A stretch of DNA of 64,000 bases from Bordetella parapertussis (lineage in GTDB: Bacteria > Pseudomonadota > Gammaproteobacteria > Burkholderiales > Casimicrobiaceae). A program made the position numbers and the translations under genes. Positions 19,462-30,826 of this stretch are shown here, piece by piece (position 1 is the first letter of the stretch; each line of letters starts with the position of its first letter). Where the stretch lies: assembly GCA_943331295.2 (NCBI GenBank), contig CALQLA020000017.1:1-64000 (forward strand). Direction: 5' to 3'. The notes below the pieces were generated by a model. It saw only the letters and a list, made by a program, of their open reading frames with translations, made no database searches and had not been told where the DNA came from.

Positions 19462-20601
19462 TCAGCCGCTTTGCGCCGGCCCGGCGAGGTGGGGCAGCGC
19501 CATGTAGTCGTGCGTCTGCATCTCGGCGAGCCGGCTCGCCGTGCGCGGGAACTCGCGGCTGTTGGTGCCCTCGACGTACAGCTCGGCCGGCGGCGCGGCG
19601 GCCGAAACGAGAAGCTTCACGCGGTGGTCGTACAGGATGTCGACCAGCCACGTGAAGCGGCGGGCGCGGTCGCTCATCGCCGCCGTCATCCGCGGCACCC
19701 CCGACAGGTACACCACCGCGAAGCGGCGGGCGAGCTCCAGGTAGTCGCGCTGCGAGCGCGGGCCGTCGCACAGCGCCGCGAAGTCGAACCAGACGCCGCT
19801 GCCGGCACGGCGCCGGGCGGTGATCGTGCGGCCGTCGATCACGAGCCGCGGGTCCTCGTCGGGGCCGCCGTGCATCTGGCCGAAGGCCTCGGCGAGCGCG
19901 CCTTCCGCGGCGGCATCGAGCGGCGTGTGGTAGGTCGCCACGCGCTCGAGCACCCGCAGCCGGTAGTCGATCCCGGCGTCGACCTCGACCACGTCGAGGC
20001 GGTCGCGCAGCAGGCGTATCGTCGGCACGAAGTTCTGCCGCTGGAGGCCGTCGGGATAGAGGCCCTCCGGCGGGTAGTTCGACGTCAGCACGAACACCAC
20101 GCCGCGGTCGAACAGCGCGGTGAAGAGGCGGCCCAGGATCATCGCGTCGGCGATGTCCGCGACGTGGAACTCGTCGAAGCAGACGAGCCGCCATTTTCGG
20201 GCCAGCCGGTCGGCGACCGTGGCCAGCGGATCGCTCTCGTGCTTCAGGGTGCCGAGCTCGTCGTGCACGCCGCGCATGAACGCGTGGAAATGCACGCGCA
20301 GCTTGCGCCGGATGGGCACGGTGCCGAAGAAGCTGTCCATCAGGAAGCTCTTGCCCCGGCCGACGCCGCCCCAGAGGTAGATGCCGCGTGGCACCTCGGG
20401 CGAGGCGAACAGGCGCTTCAGCGTCGACTTTCGGGCGTCGCGGAAGGCGGCGAGCTCGTCGGCCAGCTGCTGCAGCCGCGCGAGCGCCGCCACCTGGGCA
20501 TCGTCGAGCGTCGTGCCGCGCGCCGCGAGGACGGGGTCGATGGCGGCGAACAGGCTGCCGCCGCGGGCCCGGACCGCGCCCGTGTCCAGCGCTTCATCCA
20601 T
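19462..20601 (-). CDS. zapE: Cell division ATPase ZapE (AFG1-like)
   Basis: 379 aa. AAA+ family ATPase that associates with the Z-ring in E. coli. The mitochondrial AFG1/LACE1 homologue acts on respiratory-chain proteins. Walker A: GIYLWGGVGRGKSFLMDSFF. Walker B: RLVCFDEFHVADIADAM. The sensor region VFVLTSNYPPEGLYPDGLQR is also conserved. It follows lpdA by 71 bp at the end of the sdh-gltA-suc-lpd run, an arrangement shared by many betaproteobacteria. That position would fit the AFG1 role in quality control of respiratory complexes, but this is inference. Confidence 0.93.
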   Translation of the reverse strand: MDEALDTGAVRARGGSLFAAIDPVLAARGTTLDDAQVAALARLQQLADELAAFRDARKSTLKRLFASPEVPRGIYLWGGVGRGKSFLMDSFFGTVPIRRKLRVHFHAFMRGVHDELGTLKHESDPLATVADRLARKWRLVCFDEFHVADIADAMILGRLFTALFDRGVVFVLTSNYPPEGLYPDGLQRQNFVPTIRLLRDRLDVVEVDAGIDYRLRVLERVATYHTPLDAAAEGALAEAFGQMHGGPDEDPRLVIDGRTITARRRAGSGVWFDFAALCDGPRSQRDYLELARRFAVVYLSGVPRMTAAMSDRARRFTWLVDILYDHRVKLLVSAAAPPAELYVEGTNSREFPRTASRLAEMQTHDYMALPHLAGPAQSG

Positions 20602-20672
20602 TGCGTCCGGCGCCGGGATGGGATTGCCGGTCGCGGATAAGGCGGCGTTGCGCACTGGCGGGCGGGCAGCGG

Positions 20673-22115
20673 TCAGAGGTTGAGGGTGCGCCCCGCGACT
20701 GCAAGCGCCGCTTCGCGCGTCGCTTCCGACAGGGTGGGATGCGCGTGGCAGATCCGCGCGATGTCCTCGGCCGAGGCGCCGAACTCCATCGCCATCACGC
20801 CTTCCGCGATCAGCTCGGAGGCCTGCGGCCCGATCACGTGCATGCCGAGCACCCGGTCGGTTGTCGCGTCGGCGAGGATCTTCACGAAGCCGTTGGTGTC
20901 GCCCAGCGCCCGCGCGCGGCCGTTGGCGAGGAACGGGAACGTCCCGGCGCGATACGCGGCGCCGCGCGTCTTCAGCTGCTGCTCGGTCTCGCCGACCCAT
21001 GCGATCTCGGGCGACGTGTAGATGACCCACGGGATCGTGTTGAAGTCGACGTGGCCGTGCTGGCCCGCGATGCGCTCGGCCACCGCGACGCCTTCGTCCT
21101 CCGCCTTGTGCGCGAGCATCGGGCCGCGGACGACGTCGCCCACCGCCCAGACACCGGCGAGGTTCGTGCGGCAGTCGGCGTCGACCGCGACGAACCCGCG
21201 CGCGTCGAGCTTCAGGCCGGCCGTATCGGCGCCGAGGCCCGCGGTGCGCGGGACGCGGCCGATCGACACGATCAGCCGGTCGAAGGCCGCCGACTGCGGC
21301 TTGCCGTCGGCGTCGGTCCAGTCGACGGCGACGTCCTTCTTGCCGACCGCGACGCGGGTGATCGCGACGCCGGTGTGGATCGCGAGTCCCTGCTTCGCGA
21401 AGAGCTTGCGCGCTTCCTTCGCCACGGCGTCGTCGACGGCGCCGAGGAACGCCGGCAGCGCTTCCAGCACCGTCACGGCCGAACCGAGGCGTCGCCAGAC
21501 GCTGCCCATCTCGAGGCCGATGACGCCGGCGCCGATCACGCCCAGGCGTTTCGGCACCTCGGCCATCGCCAGCGCGCCCGCGTTGTCGAGGATGCGCGTG
21601 TTGTCGACGGGGATCGCCTTGCCGCCGACCGCGAGCGGCCGGGGCGTCGAACCCGTCGCCACGATCACGTGCTTCGCGACCAGCGCGGCGGGCGCGGCGC
21701 CCGCTACCTGCACGTTCCACCCGGCTTCCGCGCTGCCGCCGGCGAGACTGCCGGTGCCGTGGAAGAAAGCGATCTTGTTCTTCTTGAACAGGTACAGGAT
21801 GCCGTCGTTGTTCTGGCCGACGACCTTGTCCTTCCGGGCCAGCATCGTCGCGAGGTCGAGGGACAGGCCCTTCACCACGATGCCGTGCGCCGCGAACGCA
21901 TGCCCGGCGTGGTCGTAGTGCTCCGACGACTGCAACAGCGCCTTCGACGGAATGCAGCCGACGTTGGTGCAGGTGCCTCCGGGCGCCGGCTTGCCGCCGG
22001 CGCGGGTCCAGTCGTCGATGCAGGCGGTGGTGAAGCCGAGTTGCGCCGCGCGGATCGCGGCGGTGTAGCCGCCGGGACCGCCCCCGATGACGACGACGTC
22101 GAATTGGTCGGCCAT
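20673..22115 (-). CDS. lpdA: Dihydrolipoyl dehydrogenase (E3) of the 2-oxoglutarate dehydrogenase complex
   Basis: 480 aa. A flavoprotein that reoxidises dihydrolipoamide with NAD+. FAD motif [19 protein letters not shown], redox disulfide [18 protein letters not shown] motif [17 protein letters not shown], second FAD block [22 protein letters not shown], and the C-terminal catalytic HAHPTLSEA are all intact. There is no N-terminal lipoyl domain, unlike the pyruvate dehydrogenase-linked E3 of several betaproteobacteria. Its ATG is 3 bp from the sucB stop, so it is almost certainly in the sucA-sucB-lpdA operon. Confidence 0.97.
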   Translation of the reverse strand: MADQFDVVVIGGGPGGYTAAIRAAQLGFTTACIDDWTRAGGKPAPGGTCTNVGCIPSKALLQSSEHYDHAGHAFAAHGIVVKGLSLDLATMLARKDKVVGQNNDGILYLFKKNKIAFFHGTGSLAGGSAEAGWNVQVAGAAPAALVAKHVIVATGSTPRPLAVGGKAIPVDNTRILDNAGALAMAEVPKRLGVIGAGVIGLEMGSVWRRLGSAVTVLEALPAFLGAVDDAVAKEARKLFAKQGLAIHTGVAITRVAVGKKDVAVDWTDADGKPQSAAFDRLIVSIGRVPRTAGLGADTAGLKLDARGFVAVDADCRTNLAGVWAVGDVVRGPMLAHKAEDEGVAVAERIAGQHGHVDFNTIPWVIYTSPEIAWVGETEQQLKTRGAAYRAGTFPFLANGRARALGDTNGFVKILADATTDRVLGMHVIGPQASELIAEGVMAMEFGASAEDIARICHAHPTLSEATREAALAVAGRTLNL

Positions 22116-22118
22116 CGG

Positions 22119-23324
22119 TCAGAGATCCAGCAGCATGCGCGCGGGGTCCTCGAGCGCTTCCTTGATCGCGACCAGCGACAGCACCGCCTCGCGGCCGTCG
22201 ATGATCCGGTGATCGTAGGACTGCGCGAGGTAGTTCATCGGCCGCACGACGACCTGGCCGTTCTCGACGACGGCGCGCTCCTTGGTGGCGTGCACGCCGA
22301 GGATGGCCGACTGCGGCGGGTTGATGATCGGCGTCGACAGCATCGAGCCGAACGTGCCGCCGTTGCTGATCGTGTACGTGCCGCCGGTGAGGTCCTCCAC
22401 CGACAGCTTGCCGTCCTGCGCCCGCTTGCCGAATTCGGCGATCTGCTTCTCGATCTCGGCGATCGACATGAGGTCGCAGTCGCGCAGGATCGGGACCACG
22501 AGGCCGCGCGGGCTGCCGACGGCGATGCCGATGTCGAAGTAGCCGTGGTAGACGATGTCGCCGCCGTCGATCGACGCGTTGACGATCGGGAACTTCTTCA
22601 GCGCGTGGACGGCCGCCTTGACGAAGAAGCTCATGAACCCGAGCTTGACGCCGTGCTCCTTCTCGAAGCGGTCCTTGTAGCGGTTGCGCAGGTCGATGAC
22701 CGGCTGCATGTTCACTTCGTTGAACGTCGTGAGGATCGCGGCCGTCGACTGCGACTGCACCAGCCGCTCGGCGACCCGCGCGCGCAGCCGCGACATCGGA
22801 ACGCGCTGCTCCGGCCGGTTGCCGTGCGCCGAGGGCTGCCTGGCGGCCGGTGCGGCCGGGGGCGCCGGCGCCGCCGCCTTCGCGTCGGCCGCTGCCGCCA
22901 CGTCGCCCTTGGTGATGCGACCGCCGCGGCCCGTGCCTTCGACGTCGGCCGCCGCGATGCCCTTCTCGGCCAGCATCTTGCGCGCCGCCGGCAGCGTCGT
23001 GGCCGTCGCCGGCGCTGCCGCCGAGGCGGGCGCCGTCGCGGGGGTCGCCGCGGCGGCGGGCGCGGCCGCGGCCGCCGACGGCTGGGCGTCGCTGTCGATG
23101 ATCGCGACGATCTCGCTGCCGGCGACCGTCGAGCCGTCGCCCTTGCGGATTTCCACCAGCACGCCGGCGCGCGGCGCGGGCAGTTCCAGCACCACCTTGT
23201 CGGTCTCGACGTCGACGAGGTTCTCGTCCCGGGCGACGGCATCGCCGACCTTCTTGTGCCAGCTGACGAGCGTGGCCTCGGCCACGGACTCGGGCAGCTG
23301 CGGTACCTTGACTTCGACTTGCAT
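22119..23324 (-). CDS. sucB: 2-oxoglutarate dehydrogenase E2 (dihydrolipoamide succinyltransferase)
   Basis: 401 aa. It transfers the succinyl group from E1 to CoA. One N-terminal lipoyl domain has its lysine in [15 protein letters not shown]. An Ala/Pro linker (about 80-110) and an E1/E3-binding domain ([20 protein letters not shown]) follow. The catalytic domain contains the active-site block [16 protein letters not shown]. One lipoyl domain is normal for SucB. It lies 14 bp downstream of sucA and 3 bp upstream of lpdA. Confidence 0.97.
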   Translation of the reverse strand: MQVEVKVPQLPESVAEATLVSWHKKVGDAVARDENLVDVETDKVVLELPAPRAGVLVEIRKGDGSTVAGSEIVAIIDSDAQPSAAAAAPAAAATPATAPASAAAPATATTLPAARKMLAEKGIAAADVEGTGRGGRITKGDVAAAADAKAAAPAPPAAPAARQPSAHGNRPEQRVPMSRLRARVAERLVQSQSTAAILTTFNEVNMQPVIDLRNRYKDRFEKEHGVKLGFMSFFVKAAVHALKKFPIVNASIDGGDIVYHGYFDIGIAVGSPRGLVVPILRDCDLMSIAEIEKQIAEFGKRAQDGKLSVEDLTGGTYTISNGGTFGSMLSTPIINPPQSAILGVHATKERAVVENGQVVVRPMNYLAQSYDHRIIDGREAVLSLVAIKEALEDPARMLLDL

Positions 23325-23338
23325 GAATGATCTTCCTG

Positions 23339-26179
23339 TCAGGTCCAGGCGAGCATCTCGCCCTGGGAAAGCTTCGCCGCGAACGCGTCATCGACGAGTT
23401 GCTTCTGGCGCGCGAGGTGCTTCGACATGTAACCCACCGCGGTGGTGGCGGCAACGGGCCGCCCCGCGTAAGCCAGCACCTGCTGCTGCGAGATGTCGTT
23501 GCGGAAATAGGCGCGGAGCCGGTACCAGGCGCCCTGGTTCTGCGGCTCCTCCTGGCACCAGACGACCTCCTTCGCGTTCGGGAAGCGCGCCAGCGCGGCC
23601 TTGAAGTCGTCGTGCGGGAACGGGTAGAGCTGCTCGAAGCGGATGATCGCGACGTCCGCGATCTTGTGCTCGCGCCGGTGGGCGGCGAGCTCGTAGTACA
23701 CCTTGCCGCTGCACACGATCACGCGCCGCACGTTCTTCGCGACGACCTTCTCGACCTCGCCGATCACCGCCTGGAAGCGGCCCTCCGCGAGTTCCTCCAG
23801 CGACGACACCGCCTCCTTGTGGCGCAGCAGGCTCTTCGGGCTCATCACGATCAGCGGCCGGCGGAACGGACGCAGCATCTGCCGCCTGAGCAGGTGGTAG
23901 ATCTGGGCCGGCGTCGTCGGCACGCAGACCTGCATGTTGTGCTCGGCGCACAGTTGCAGGTAGCGCTCCGGGCGGGCCGACGAATGCTCCGGGCCCTGGC
24001 CCTCGTAGCCGTGTGGCAGCAGCATCGTGAGCCCGCAGATGCGGCCCCACTTCACCTCGCCGGACGCGATGAACTGGTCGATGACCACCTGCGCGCCGTT
24101 GGCGAAGTCCCCGAACTGCGCCTCCCAGATGACGAGCCGCTCCGGGTCGGACGTCGCGTAGCCGTACTCGAAGCCCAGGACCGCGTATTCGGACAGCACC
24201 GAGTCGATCACCTCGAACTCGGGCTGCTTCGGCTTCAGGTGCTTGAGCGGCACCCAGTTGCCGGAATCCCACTTCTCGCGGTTCTGGTCGTGCAGCACCG
24301 CGTGCCGGTGCGAGAACGTGCCGCGCCCGGAATCCTCGCCCGACAGGCGCACGCTGTAGCCGTCGGAGAGCAGCGTCGCGTAGGCGAGCGTCTCGCCCAT
24401 GCCCCAGTCGAGCAGCAGCTTGCCCTCGGCCATCGCGCGGCGATCGGCCATCACGCGCTCGGCGCGGGAATGCAGCTTCAGGCCCTCGGGGATCTCGGAC
24501 ACCTTGCGGCCGAGCGCCTTCAGCGCCTTCATCGGCACGGTCGTGTCGCAGGGCGTCGTCCAGTCGCGGTGCTTGTACGGCGCCCAGTCGACCGAGAACT
24601 GCGGCTTGTAGTTCGACAGGACCGTGGTGTTGGTGTGCAGTCCCTTGTCCATCGCGTTGCGATAGGTGGCGATCATCGCGTCGGCGTCGGCCGGCGTGAT
24701 CACGCCGGCGGCGACAAGGCGATCGGCGTAGAGCTTGCGCGTGCCGGGGTGCTGGGCGATCTTCTTGTACATCAGCGGCTGCGTCACCATCGGCTCGTCG
24801 GCCTCGTTGTGGCCGAGCCGGCGAAAGCAGACGAGATCGATGAAGACGTCGCGGTGGAACTCGCGCCGGTAGTCGAGCGCCAGCTCGATCGCGAGCAGGC
24901 ACACCTCGGGATCGTCGGCGTTGACGTGGAAGATCGGCGCCTCGGCCATCTTCGCGATGTCGGTGCAGTAGATCGTGCCGCGGGTATCGCGCGGATCGGA
25001 CGTGGTGAACCCGATCTGGTTGTTGATCACGATGTGGATGGTGCCGCCCGTGTAGTAGCCGCGGGTCTGCGCCATGTTCAGCGTTTCCTGGATCACGCCC
25101 TGCCCCGCCACCGCGGCGTCGCCGTGGATCAGGACCGGCATCACCTGGTCGCCCTTCTCGTCGCCGCGGCGGTGCTGCCGAGCGCGCACCGAGCCCTCGA
25201 CCACCGGGTTGACGGCCTCGAGGTGCGACGGGTTGAACGCGAGCGTCAGGTGCATCGGCCCGCCGGGCGTGATCACGTCCGACGAGAACCCCTGGTGGTA
25301 CTTGACGTCGCCGGCGGAGAGATCCTCGTCGTGCCTGCCCTCGAACTCGGAGAAGAGGTCCGACGGCATCTTGCCCAGCGTGTTGACCAGCACGTTGAGC
25401 CGGCCGCGGTGCGCCATGCCGATCACCAGCTCCTGGACGCCGTCGGCGCCTGCGCGCTGGATCAGGTAGTCGAGCATCGGCGTCATCGTGTCGCCGCCCT
25501 CGCCCGAGAAGCGCTTCTGGCCGACGTACTTGGTGTGCAGGTAGCGCTCGAGCGTCTCGGCCGCCGTGAGCCGCTCGAGGATATGGCGCTGCTGCTCGGG
25601 CGTGTAGCTCGGGCGCGAGTGGATCGGCTCCAGGCGCTCCTGCACGAACCGCTTGGTCGCGGTGTCGTTGATGTACATGTACTCGGCGCCCAGCGTCCGG
25701 CAGTAGGTGTCCTTCAGCGCCGCGATGAGGTCGCGCAGACGCATGCGGTCCTTGCCGCCGCGGAAGGACCCGGTGTCGAACTCGGTGTCGAGGTCGACCT
25801 CGGTGAAGCCGTAGGCGGCGATGTCGAGGTCGGCGAGGTACGGCTTCTCGTGGCGCTGCAGCGGGTCGAGGTCGGCCTGGAACATCCCCAGCGTGCGGAA
25901 GCGGCCGATCATCTGCAGCACCTGCACCTGCTTGTGCATCGTGTCGGCGTCGACCATCGCGCCGGCGACCTTGCGGCTCTTCCCGAGCCGGATGAACGAC
26001 TCGATCACCGGCGCGTGCGCGACGTCGGCGGCGCCGCCGCGCAGCGAATCGAAGTACGCGCGCCAGTCGGCCGGCACCGAGCCGGGATTGGCGAGGTAGT
26101 TCTCGTACTGCTCCTCGATGAACGGCGCGTTGCCGCCGAACAGCGTGCTGCTGGACTCGTACTCGTGCATCGTGCTCAT
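23339..26179 (-). CDS. sucA: 2-oxoglutarate dehydrogenase E1 component
   Basis: 946 aa, the normal size. A thiamine diphosphate enzyme that decarboxylates 2-oxoglutarate. The N-terminal E2-binding helix [21 protein letters not shown], the His region [19 protein letters not shown], the ThDP block [19 protein letters not shown] and the C-terminal [17 protein letters not shown] match SucA. The ATG at 26179 lies 29 bp downstream of gltA; its reading frame is open upstream through gltA, so the start rests on homology and the methionine. It belongs to the sdhCDABE-gltA-sucAB-lpdA run. Confidence 0.97.
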   Translation of the reverse strand: MSTMHEYESSSTLFGGNAPFIEEQYENYLANPGSVPADWRAYFDSLRGGAADVAHAPVIESFIRLGKSRKVAGAMVDADTMHKQVQVLQMIGRFRTLGMFQADLDPLQRHEKPYLADLDIAAYGFTEVDLDTEFDTGSFRGGKDRMRLRDLIAALKDTYCRTLGAEYMYINDTATKRFVQERLEPIHSRPSYTPEQQRHILERLTAAETLERYLHTKYVGQKRFSGEGGDTMTPMLDYLIQRAGADGVQELVIGMAHRGRLNVLVNTLGKMPSDLFSEFEGRHDEDLSAGDVKYHQGFSSDVITPGGPMHLTLAFNPSHLEAVNPVVEGSVRARQHRRGDEKGDQVMPVLIHGDAAVAGQGVIQETLNMAQTRGYYTGGTIHIVINNQIGFTTSDPRDTRGTIYCTDIAKMAEAPIFHVNADDPEVCLLAIELALDYRREFHRDVFIDLVCFRRLGHNEADEPMVTQPLMYKKIAQHPGTRKLYADRLVAAGVITPADADAMIATYRNAMDKGLHTNTTVLSNYKPQFSVDWAPYKHRDWTTPCDTTVPMKALKALGRKVSEIPEGLKLHSRAERVMADRRAMAEGKLLLDWGMGETLAYATLLSDGYSVRLSGEDSGRGTFSHRHAVLHDQNREKWDSGNWVPLKHLKPKQPEFEVIDSVLSEYAVLGFEYGYATSDPERLVIWEAQFGDFANGAQVVIDQFIASGEVKWGRICGLTMLLPHGYEGQGPEHSSARPERYLQLCAEHNMQVCVPTTPAQIYHLLRRQMLRPFRRPLIVMSPKSLLRHKEAVSSLEELAEGRFQAVIGEVEKVVAKNVRRVIVCSGKVYYELAAHRREHKIADVAIIRFEQLYPFPHDDFKAALARFPNAKEVVWCQEEPQNQGAWYRLRAYFRNDISQQQVLAYAGRPVAATTAVGYMSKHLARQKQLVDDAFAAKLSQGEMLAWT

Positions 26180-26208
26180 GGAAAGGCCTCGCCGTTGCCT
26201 GCCGCCGG

Positions 26209-27513
26209 TCAGCGCTGCGCCGCCGGGACGATCGAGCGCTTTGTCGCGCCGGTGAACAGCTGCCGCGGCCGGCCGATCTTGTACTCGGGGTCGGCGATCA
26301 TCTCGTTCAGCTGCGCGATCCAGCCGACGGTGCGCGCGAGCGCGAACACGGCGGTGAACAGCGGCACCGGGATGCCGATAGCCTTCTGCACGATGCCCGA
26401 GTAGAAGTCGACGTTCGGGTACAGCTTGCGCGACACGAAGTAGTCGTCCTCGAGCGCGATCTTCTCGAGGTCCATCGACAGCTTGAACAGCGGGTCGTCG
26501 GACAGGCCGGTCTCGCTCAGCACCTCGTAGCAGGTCTCGCGCATCAGCTTCGCGCGCGGGTCGTAGTTCTTGTAGACGCGGTGCCCGAAGCCCATCAGCT
26601 TGACGCCCGAGTTCTTGTCCTTGACCTTGGCGATGAACTCGCCGATCTTGGCCGACCCGCCCTGCGCCTGGATGTCGTAGAGCATGTTGAGGCAGGCCTC
26701 GTTGGCGCCTCCGTGCGCGGGACCCCAGAGGCAGGCGACGCCGGCGGCGATCGCCGCGAACGGGTTGGTGCCCGACGACGCGCACAGGCGCACCGTCGAC
26801 GTCGACGCGTTCTGCTCGTGGTCGGCGTGCAGGATGAAGATGCGGTCGAGCGCGCGGACCAGCACCTCGTTGACCTTGTAGTCCTCGCACGGCGTCGCGA
26901 ACATCATCCGCATGAAGTTGGCGGCGTACGACAGGTCGTTGCGCGGGTACACGAACGGCTGGCCGACCGAATACTTGTAGGCCATCGCCACCAGCGTGGG
27001 CATCTTGGCGATCAGGCGGATCGCGGAGATCTCGCGCTGGTGCGTGTCGTGCAGGTTCATCGAGTCCGGGTAGAACGCCGACATCGCGCCGACGAGGCCG
27101 GTCATCACCGCCATCGGGTGCGCGTCGCGGCGGAACCCGCGCAGGAAGAACTGCATCTGCTCGTTGACCATCGTATGCTTGATCACGCGGCCGGTGAAGT
27201 CGGCGCGCTGCGCGACGGTCGGCAGCTCGCCGTTGAGCAGCAGGTGGCAGATCTCGAGGTAGTCGCACTTGACCGCAAGGTCCTCGATCGGGTAGCCGCG
27301 ATAGAGCAGCTCGCCCTTGTCGCCGTCGATGTAGGTGATCGCCGAGCTGCAGGCCGCGGTGGACAGGAACGCCGGGTCGTACGTGAACTTGCCGGTCTTG
27401 CCGTAGAGCGTCCGGATGTCGACGACGTCGGGTCCCACCGAGCCCTTCAGGACGGGAAACGAGACCGGCGGTGAGCCGTCGGAAAAAGTCAGCGTGGCGG
27501 TGCGGTCGGTCAT
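26209..27513 (-). CDS. gltA: Citrate synthase (type II hexameric)
   Basis: 434 aa, the length of the NADH-sensitive hexameric enzymes of Gram-negative bacteria. Family blocks: [20 protein letters not shown], the histidine block [34 protein letters not shown] and the C-terminal [11 protein letters not shown]. It condenses acetyl-CoA with oxaloacetate. It stands between sdhE (143 bp upstream) and sucA. The 143-bp gap holds no clear promoter, so it may be read from the sdh promoter. A second citrate synthase-fold gene, prpC, lies at 34797 and is distinct in length and sequence. Confidence 0.97.
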   Translation of the reverse strand: MTDRTATLTFSDGSPPVSFPVLKGSVGPDVVDIRTLYGKTGKFTYDPAFLSTAACSSAITYIDGDKGELLYRGYPIEDLAVKCDYLEICHLLLNGELPTVAQRADFTGRVIKHTMVNEQMQFFLRGFRRDAHPMAVMTGLVGAMSAFYPDSMNLHDTHQREISAIRLIAKMPTLVAMAYKYSVGQPFVYPRNDLSYAANFMRMMFATPCEDYKVNEVLVRALDRIFILHADHEQNASTSTVRLCASSGTNPFAAIAAGVACLWGPAHGGANEACLNMLYDIQAQGGSAKIGEFIAKVKDKNSGVKLMGFGHRVYKNYDPRAKLMRETCYEVLSETGLSDDPLFKLSMDLEKIALEDDYFVSRKLYPNVDFYSGIVQKAIGIPVPLFTAVFALARTVGWIAQLNEMIADPEYKIGRPRQLFTGATKRSIVPAAQR

Positions 27514-27656
27514 TTGGTCAGCTCCATGCGCGGTTGGTCAGGCGGCGGCACGCCGGTGTTCTCGTCGACGCGTCGCCGCAATGCTCTCCTACAGCCTTGC
27601 CCGTCTCGTTCCGCCACGCCTTGGCGCGACGCAATACATGGCCTGCGGTCCGTCAT

Positions 27657-27962
27657 TCAGGCCGTCCGCAGCGACTGCACCAGCGGCGACAGCAGAACGT
27701 CCTGCGTCGCGGTGCGGCCCGAAAGCAGGTCCCACAAATCGTTGTCGGCGAGGTCGAGCAGCCGGTCGAGCGCGGCGACCTCGTCGCCGGTGATCGAATC
27801 GCCGCGCGCGTCGAGGAAGCGCGCGAGGATCAGGTCGTTCTCGAGCATCCCGCGGCGGCAGCGCCAGCGCAGCCGCCCGAGCGACCGCGCGTCGATGCCG
27901 GCCGCGCCTGCGGCCTGCGCCGTCGCGGCGGAAGGGGATGCGCTGCGCTCTGCCCCGTCCAA
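27657..27962 (-). CDS. sdhE: FAD assembly factor SdhE
   Basis: 101 aa if started at the TTG at 27962. SdhE helps insert FAD covalently into SdhA. The family core is plain: LGRLRWRCRRGMLENDLILARFL, given in part as RCRRGMLENDLIL, with the conserved RGxxE, then ALDRLLDLADNDLWDLL. No in-frame ATG precedes the core. The TTG sits two bases after the sdhB stop and gives a 35-residue lead, somewhat longer than usual, so the start is uncertain. Position behind sdhB is standard. Confidence 0.85.
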   Translation of the reverse strand: MDGAERSASPSAATAQAAGAAGIDARSLGRLRWRCRRGMLENDLILARFLDARGDSITGDEVAALDRLLDLADNDLWDLLSGRTATQDVLLSPLVQSLRTA

Positions 27963-27964
27963 TG

Positions 27965-28660
27965 CTAGACCGCCCTCTTCACCATGATCTCGCGGATCTT
28001 GCCGATCGCGCGCGTGGGATTGAGCCCCTTCGGGCAGACGTCGACGCAGTTCATGATCGTGTGGCAGCGGAACAGCCGGTACGGGTCCTCGAGGTCGTCC
28101 AGCCGCGACGCGGTGGCCTGGTCGCGGGTGTCGGCGATGAACCGGTACGCGGCCAGCAGCCCGGCCGGGCCGACGAACTTGTCCGGGTTCCACCAGAACG
28201 ACGGGCAGGCGGTCGAGCAGCACGCGCAGAGGATGCATTCGTAGAGGCCGTCCAGCTCCTCGCGATCGGACGGCGCCTGCAGGCGCTCCTTTTCCGGCGG
28301 CGCGGTGTCGTTCTGCAGGTACGGCGTGATCGAGTGGTACTGCTTGAAGAACTGGCTCATGTCCACGATCAGGTCGCGGATCACGGGCAGGCCCGGCAGC
28401 GGCCGCAGCTCGACCGGCTCCTTCAGCTCCTTCAGGTTCGTGATGCAGGCGAGCCCGTTCTTGCCGTTGATGTTCATCGCGTCCGAGCCGCACACGCCCT
28501 CGCGGCAACTGCGGCGGAACGACAGCGTGTCGTCGACGGCCTTGAGGCGAATCAGCGCGTCGAGCAGCATCCGGTCGTGCGGGTCGAGCGCGACGTCGTA
28601 GTCCTTGACGTAGGGCTTCTCGTCCGTCTCGGGGTCGTAGCGGTAAACGCGGAATTTCAT
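27965..28660 (-). CDS. sdhB: Succinate dehydrogenase iron-sulfur subunit
   Basis: 231 aa. It carries electrons from FAD to ubiquinone. The [2Fe-2S] ligands are in SCREGVCGSDAMNINGKNGLAC. The [4Fe-4S] and [3Fe-4S] ligands are in CILCACCSTACPSFWWN and CHTIMNCVDVCPKGLNP. Length is typical. It lies 31 bp downstream of sdhA and is followed at once by sdhE. Confidence 0.98.
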   Translation of the reverse strand: MKFRVYRYDPETDEKPYVKDYDVALDPHDRMLLDALIRLKAVDDTLSFRRSCREGVCGSDAMNINGKNGLACITNLKELKEPVELRPLPGLPVIRDLIVDMSQFFKQYHSITPYLQNDTAPPEKERLQAPSDREELDGLYECILCACCSTACPSFWWNPDKFVGPAGLLAAYRFIADTRDQATASRLDDLEDPYRLFRCHTIMNCVDVCPKGLNPTRAIGKIREIMVKRAV

Positions 28661-28691
28661 CGTGGCTCCGTGGCGGCGTGCAGCGCGCCGG

Positions 28692-30470
28692 TCAGTAGGT
28701 GCGCGTCTTCGGCGGGAAGGCGTCGACCGAGGCAGGCTTCAGGTTGACGGGCTTGTAGTCGAGCCGGTTGCCTTCGCTGTACCAAAGCGTGTGCTTCAGC
28801 CAGTTGACGTCGTCGCGGTTCGGGTAGTCGCTCCTCGCCTGCGCGCCGCGCGACTCGGCCCGCGCCTCGGCCGAGACGACGGTCGCCTTCGCGGTCTCGA
28901 TCAGGTTGTCGAGCTCGAGCGCCTCGACCCGCGCGGTGTTGAACACGGCGCTGCGGTCCTTGATCGCGACGTGCTTCACGCGCTCCTCGATCTCCATCAC
29001 CTTGCGCACGCCTTCGGAGAGCAGCTCCTGGTTGCGGAACACGCCGCAGTGCGCCTGCATCGCCTGGCGCAGCGCGTTGGCGACCTCGGGCACCGACTCG
29101 CCGGTGGCGCGCGCGTCGAGCGCGGCGAGGCGGCCGCGCGCGCGGTCGCCGGCGTCCTTCGGCAGCGGCTTGTGGGCGCGGCCCTTCAGGCCCTCGCCGA
29201 CGATGAAGTTGCCCGCCGCGCGGCCGAACACGAGGAGGTCGAGCAACGAGTTGGTCCCGAGGCGGTTGGCGCCGTGGACCGAGACGCACGAGCACTCGCC
29301 CACCGCGTAGAAGCCGTTGACGACGGCGTTCGGGTTGCCGTCCTTCGGTGCCACGACCTGGCCGTGGATGTTGGTCGGGATGCCGCCCATCTGGTAGTGG
29401 ATCGTCGGCACCACCGGGATCGGCTCCTTGGTGGCGTCGACGTTGGCGAACTTGTGCGCGATCTCGAGGATCGACGGCAGCCGCTTCATGATCACCTCGG
29501 GGCCGAGGTGGTCGAGCTTCAGCAGCACGTGGTCCTTGTTCGGGCCGCAGCCGCGGCCTTCCTTGATTTCCTGGTCCATCGACCGGCTGACGATGTCGCG
29601 CGACGCGAGGTCCTTCAGGTTCGGCGCGTAGCGCTCCATGAAGCGCTCGCCGTTGCAGTTGAGCAGGATGCCGCCCTCGCCGCGCACGCCTTCGGTGATC
29701 AGCACGCCGGCGCCGTGGACGCCGGTGGGGTGGAACTGCCAGAACTCCATGTCCTCGAGCGGCATCCCGGCGCGCGCGGTCATGCCGAGGCCGTCGCCGG
29801 TGTTGATGAACGCGTTGGTCGAGGCCGCGAAGATGCGACCGGCGCCGCCGGTCGCGAACATCGTCGCCTTGGCCTGCAGGATCATCACGGTGCCCGTCTC
29901 GATCTCGAGCGCGACCACGCCCAGCACGTCGCCGTCCGCGTCGCGGATCAGGTCGAGCGCCATCCACTCGACGAAGAACTGCGTCCGCGCGCGCACGTTG
30001 CGCTGGTAGAGCGTGTGCAGCATCGCGTGGCCGGTGCGGTCGGCCGCCGCGCAGGCGCGCTGCACGGGCTTCTCGCCGAAGTTGGCCGAGTGGCCGCCGA
30101 ACGGACGCTGGTAGATGGTGCCGTCGGCGTTGCGGTCGAACGGCATCCCGAAATGCTCGAGCTCGTAGACGACCTGCGGCGCCATCTGGCACATGTATTC
30201 GATCGCGTCCTGGTCGCCGAGCCAGTCGGAGCCCTTGATCGTGTCGTACATGTGCCAGAGCCAGTTGTCCTCGGACATGTTGCCGAGCGAGGCGCCGATG
30301 CCGCCCTGCGCGGCGACCGTGTGCGAGCGCGTCGGAAACACCTTGGACAGCACGGCGACCGACAGCCCGGCCTCGGCCAACTGCAGCGACGCGCGCATGC
30401 CGGCGCCGCCGGCGCCGACGACCAGCGCGTCGAACTTGCGCACCGGCAGAGTTCCCATCTCGATTCCCAT
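28692..30470 (-). CDS. sdhA: Succinate dehydrogenase flavoprotein subunit
   Basis: 592 aa. It oxidises succinate to fumarate with covalently bound FAD. Dinucleotide motif: ALVVGAGGAGMRASLQLAEAG, in part VVGAGGAGMRA. His50 in PTRSHTVAAQGGIGA is the covalent FAD site. The catalytic Arg region HGANRLGTNSLLDLLVFGR is intact, as is the C-terminal HTLWYSEGNRLDYKPV. Its ATG overlaps the sdhD stop by one base (TGATG), pointing to coupled translation. Confidence 0.98.
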   Translation of the reverse strand: MGIEMGTLPVRKFDALVVGAGGAGMRASLQLAEAGLSVAVLSKVFPTRSHTVAAQGGIGASLGNMSEDNWLWHMYDTIKGSDWLGDQDAIEYMCQMAPQVVYELEHFGMPFDRNADGTIYQRPFGGHSANFGEKPVQRACAAADRTGHAMLHTLYQRNVRARTQFFVEWMALDLIRDADGDVLGVVALEIETGTVMILQAKATMFATGGAGRIFAASTNAFINTGDGLGMTARAGMPLEDMEFWQFHPTGVHGAGVLITEGVRGEGGILLNCNGERFMERYAPNLKDLASRDIVSRSMDQEIKEGRGCGPNKDHVLLKLDHLGPEVIMKRLPSILEIAHKFANVDATKEPIPVVPTIHYQMGGIPTNIHGQVVAPKDGNPNAVVNGFYAVGECSCVSVHGANRLGTNSLLDLLVFGRAAGNFIVGEGLKGRAHKPLPKDAGDRARGRLAALDARATGESVPEVANALRQAMQAHCGVFRNQELLSEGVRKVMEIEERVKHVAIKDRSAVFNTARVEALELDNLIETAKATVVSAEARAESRGAQARSDYPNRDDVNWLKHTLWYSEGNRLDYKPVNLKPASVDAFPPKTRTY

Positions 30471-30826
30471 CAGCGGCTACCCCACAGGATCTGGATCGTC
30501 CAGCCGACGTAGGCGACGAGCGCGATCAACGTCAGCGCCTCGAGGCCGAGCCGCAGGCCGACCGGCTTGATGTAGTCCATCCAGATGTCGCGCACGCCGA
30601 TCCACGCGTGCCAGCACAGCGCCAGCATGAACACGAAGGTGGCGAGCTGCCACGCGCCGTTGGCGAAAAGCGCCTTCCACGACGCATGGTCGAAGCCCCC
30701 GCTCCACAGCAGGACGGCGAGGAACAGCAGCGTGTAGGCCGCCATGACGACGGCGGAAAGGCGTTGCACCAGCCAGTCGCGCCAGCCGTAGTGCGCGCCG
30801 ACGGCCTGCCGCAGCGGCCGGCTCAC
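30470..30826 (-). CDS. sdhD: Succinate dehydrogenase membrane anchor subunit
   Basis: 118 aa with three hydrophobic helices: LVQRLSAVVMAAYTLLFLAVL, the middle helix ATFVFMLALCWHAWIGVRDI carrying the likely haem His, and LGLEALTLIALVAYVGWTIQ. WHAWIGVRDIWMDYIKP is the SdhD signature. The GTG at 30826 overlaps the sdhC stop codon (GTGA), which settles the start. Confidence 0.93.
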   Translation of the reverse strand: MSRPLRQAVGAHYGWRDWLVQRLSAVVMAAYTLLFLAVLLWSGGFDHASWKALFANGAWQLATFVFMLALCWHAWIGVRDIWMDYIKPVGLRLGLEALTLIALVAYVGWTIQILWGSR